This document shows positions 60,838 to 64,000 of a stretch of 64,000 nt of DNA, one piece after another. Each line of letters starts with the position of its first letter. Within the stretch, counting starts at the first letter, position 1. The stretch covers positions 33,185,245-33,249,244 of the forward strand of contig NC_036447.1 of assembly GCF_002775205.1 (NCBI RefSeq), written 5' to 3'. The notes under the pieces are model-generated. The model saw only the letters and a program-made list of their open reading frames with translations. It was not told the origin of the DNA and searched no databases. The position numbers and the translations under genes were made by a program. The stretch comes from Xiphophorus maculatus. Taxonomy: Eukaryota; Chordata; Actinopteri; Cyprinodontiformes; Poeciliidae.

Positions 60838-61100
60838 TATGGTGACCAAACGTCCGTATTTCCCGGGACATGTCCGTATTTCACGTCCTGTCCCGGGCGT
60901 CCCGGGTTTTTTTTAGAAAGTGAGGAAATGTCCTGTTTTTTTAAATTTCCTTCATTGGACCATTAAATTTACAGGCACTGCGCACTGCGCTGCGTGTGAC
61001 GTAATCCCTGAGCCGCGTCAGTGCGGGCAGCCCTGTTCTTAATCAGAAGATAGATAGCGTGGCTGTCAGTGCGCCAACAACATGCCAAAGCGCAAATGTA
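60838..61100 (+). repeat. Probable hAT-derived fragment
   Basis: GTGACCAAACGTCCGTATTT with repeats of CCCGGG. It ends with a short frame MPKRKCMEFPRF, a typical fish hAT-related start. No ends or duplication identified. Confidence 0.3.
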
Positions 61101-61719
61101 TGGAGTTTCCCCGCTTTTAGAGTCAAAATAGATGGTTTGATTGATCTGTGTTATGTAATATTAATGCATTAAAATGTTCTGGTTAATCGCGTTAACGTTG
61201 ACAGTCCTATGTGCGAGAGAAAATAATAATAAAAAAAACCCAGTTGAGGCATCCTACCCTCAAACAACATCTGCAAAAAGGCCAGAATACAGCCATCCGC
61301 ATATTCTAGGTGAACTGAACTAAAAAGCACTTGTGTTGCACATAATGTAGCTGAGAAATAACCAAAGTTAGCTTTAGCAAACAAGCAAGAGTAGCTCAAT
61401 ATAACCACATAAAATACATTTTCTTACACAAACAAACACAAAACTGCAACATAATGTTTTTTAAAAAGTACTTACCCGGTGAAAGTCATTGTTGGCCCGC
61501 CCTCCAGCCTGTGAACATTCACCTACAGCCGGTAAAAATCCCACAATGCAACTGTACATTAAAAAATTTACAGTACAAATGTAAATTTCCGCATGTGATA
61601 CACCTGTCCAATCACGTCCCATATACTTTCCATACGCATTTCATATCACAATAAAAAGCTGTATTTTCAAAACCCAGCCACTTTACTGTATTTTCATGCT
61701 GTAGTTTTTACAGCCATTT

Positions 61720-62060
61720 GTTACAGTGTAGGCTTCCATCCCTTAACACTTTAGCTAATTCTACATCTCAAATAACTTTCTTTAATCCATTTGACAAACT
61801 GATAGGTCTTACTCCAATCATATCTTATCCTGCCTTAAATTTTAATATAACTTTGAAATCTTCCATCTTTATTTTCTTTCTTATTTCAACTCTTTCTTCC
61901 TCATCATCAAGAGATCTTTTACCAGCATTTAATCCCTTTTTAACCTTATCTTTCCTCCTCCCCTTCTATTTTCTACCATAGATCTTCCTATGTTGATATT
62001 TTCATCTTCGAAAAGCCCCCCACTACAACTAGTCATCTTGATCCACTCACAATCCAGATT
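61720..62060 (-). repeat. I/Nimb-like LINE ORF1 fragment
   Basis: Minus strand encodes, with stops, MEDFKVILKFKAG and PISLSNGLKKVI...VELAKV, the RNA-binding ORF1 pattern of fish I-clade LINEs. Possibly from the same family as 54,576-55,640. Confidence 0.5.
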
Positions 62061-62112
62061 ATGCCAAAACCACCTTTAAATTTAATTTAGTACTGGCCAG
62101 ATAACGTTTAAG

Positions 62113-62536
62113 TGTCATAAAAAATGGGATGTGGTGGTGAGGCAGACGCCGTAGACCCAGGTTGAAGTGGATGAAATGAAGATTTAATGAAAAATATCCA
62201 GAATAAACAGTCCAACACAATCCAGAATGCCGGGCAGCACAGCCGAGCGGACACCAGGGCTCGACGCCGGTAGCAACCGGTTAAACGGAGGAAGAGACGG
62301 ACTGGGCACACAGACGACAGCGACAAAACGCCAACTGAGACAAGAACCAGACAAGGACCCGACAAAGACACAGGGACAGAGGTGACATTAAATACACAGG
62401 AGGCAATCAGGGAACCAGGGAACACTTGGGAACAATCGAGGGGAAGACAGGACAGCACAGCGACTCAAAGACACAGAATCTCAAAATAAAAACCCAAAAA
62501 ACTCAAATCAACACAGAGAAAAACCGATTCCTAACA
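62113..62536 (-). mobile_element. Solo LTR with 5-bp target duplication
   Basis: Minus strand begins TGTTAGGAATCGG and ends ATGACA (TG...CA). TTAAG is duplicated at 62108-62112 and 62537-62541. 424 bp, no internal domain, CpG-richer than the flanks. Gypsy/ERV-type by duplication length; family not identified. Confidence 0.85.
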
Positions 62537-62541
62537 TTAAG

Positions 62542-64000
62542 CGCTTTCACTTTCAAAAATTCCGCGTTCTCTAATCAGCAACATCTGCCGAATTTCCTCC
62601 AGAAGTCCGTTTCGTCTATTTCCTGTCAACAAATACTTTAAAAACATTTCCCCCGACATTTTCGCTTTTATTTAAATAGGTTTAGTAACTAGTGTCTTAT
62701 TTTATCTTCAGTCGTAATTTTTCAATTTCACGATTCTACAAATTGTACTAAAATGTTTTAACATGTTGTTGTGAATGTTTAACACAGGTCGCTTTTGAAA
62801 GTCAGCTCGCAGTGAGGTTTTTCTGTCTACATAATAATAAATTCAAAATTGTTAAAGCAGTTTTTGTCGTTCTTCTGGGAGCAGTTTGGTAAAACGCCCA
62901 GCATGTGGCGCTGTCACACCGCTTTTCGGTAAAGTGAGCGATGGCTCAGGATAAATTAAGCAGCTGGGATAAAGCACAAAATTTTGGCTACATCTCTATT
63001 TCCACTATGATATCAGGTCTCTTTGGTACCTGATATCAGGTTCTATTTCTTTCTACCACAAAAAAGAAACAAAGAGGGAAAGTAACAATGTCCATCAGAT
63101 AGCAAATCTTTTAAAATTTTACCTGTCCAACGTTTTTAGTTTAAAATGAATCACAATTGCTTCTCTCTCCTCTCCTAAACTTATTTAACAAGTTTGAATA
63201 TATTTTTAAAAAGAAAAAATTCTAAATTTGACACAAGAAAACATATTTTTTTTATTTAATATTACTGTTTGTCTCCTATGTGTATTCTTAAGTCTATAAG
63301 TTTATTATTTTGTGGTCTCAGAAAACTGACACTAGAAGCATGTTAACTGCTTTACTTGATTAAAGACATGAAAACTACAGTTTAAAATCTCAAAATTAAC
63401 TTTCCATGTTAGTCAAATGTAATCTAAAAACTCCACACAAAAATCTAGGTTCTTGTTATACTTTGTTGTGTGTGGGAGGAAGAGAGATTAATGATGATGA
63501 TGTGTGTGACGTCAGGGTGTTTCTATCACCGCCATCTGCTTCTTGTAGTAGGCAAACACCAGCCAGGGTTTGTGTTAATTTCACATCTTGGAAGCATGAA
63601 AGCAAACTTATTGAACACTTTTACCTCTGACGTCTTGTCCTCTTGTGTTGACATACCACTTAAAAAATGTGCAGGTGCATTATGAGTTCTGATTTCTAGA
63701 TAAGTACCATTTAAAGTATGAGACCAGTCGACCTATTGTTTAGATTTTACCACATTTACTTTATAAGAATACATTTTAGGCATTTGAAACAATGAGGAAT
63801 TATTTTCATATAATGTAGCTCATGTCAAACAATATTTTATCAAAGTTTATATAAAAGTTTCCTCATAAATCTCATGATACCTCTGGCTTGTTATAAAGTT
63901 AGTGAAGTTTTAATCTTCTGTGGAAATAACATAAAATTCAGATCTATACAGCAAATCAAGATTAAAGGAATGGAAATGAAAACATGTTCCTAATATGTAC
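62542..64000. other. Right-hand flank without recognised features
   Basis: AT-rich, only short frames without family resemblance. Confidence 0.4.

Noticed and set aside
62108..62458. 116-residue minus frame with hydrophobic stretch
   Set aside because: It lies wholly inside the solo LTR.

Overview
This window is nuclear DNA of a ray-finned (percomorph-type) teleost. Host genes are split by GT-AG introns, and introns and spacers are packed with fish transposon families: Tc1/mariner, hAT, Rex/L2/L1/I-type LINEs, BEL/Pao and tRNA-derived SINEs. I cannot name the species. No bacterial-style operons, CRISPR arrays or tRNA/rRNA genes were seen.

Four host transcription units can be supported. (1) 1-~7,170 (+): the last four coding exons and 3' UTR of a caskin gene, probably caskin1, entering from the left edge. 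(2) ~8,829-11,775 (+): a previously unflagged spliced non-coding gene with a 5'TOP-like start. Two consecutive introns each hold a complete 88-nt C/D-box snoRNA. It looks like a snoRNA host gene, and its place beside caskin1 recalls human SNHG19/SNORD60. (3) ~12,620-17,556 (+): gng13, a 67-residue G-protein gamma subunit with a CaaX end and a separate 5' UTR exon. (4) 54,196 to 17,597 (-): a complete chtf18 gene, whose 22 exons I could join in phase to a 922-residue AAA+ clamp-loader subunit. chtf18 and gng13 are tail to tail and their 3' UTRs probably overlap. Human CHTF18 and GNG13 are also convergent neighbours at 16p13.3, with CASKIN1 in the same band.

Almost everything from 18 to 54 kb is chtf18 intron, expanded to 36.6 kb by transposons. 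Intron 21 carries a SINE, a 5'-truncated L1 and a Rex1/CR1-like 3' end. Intron 20 carries a hAT with a nested SINE, a Tc1/mariner remnant and a BEL/Pao retrotransposon split by an internally deleted LINE. Introns 17-19 carry RTE-like LINE pieces, an unidentified transmembrane ORF, and a SINE interrupted by a hAT with both target duplications intact. Intron 14 carries a hAT with a small captured ORF, an I-clade LINE tail and an almost intact but dead Tc1 transposon. Introns 5 and 1 carry L2-like LINE and hAT copies. To the right of chtf18 (54.5-64 kb) there are only repeats: I-clade LINE pieces, a SINE, a LINE with an SGNH-hydrolase ORF1, and solo LTRs.
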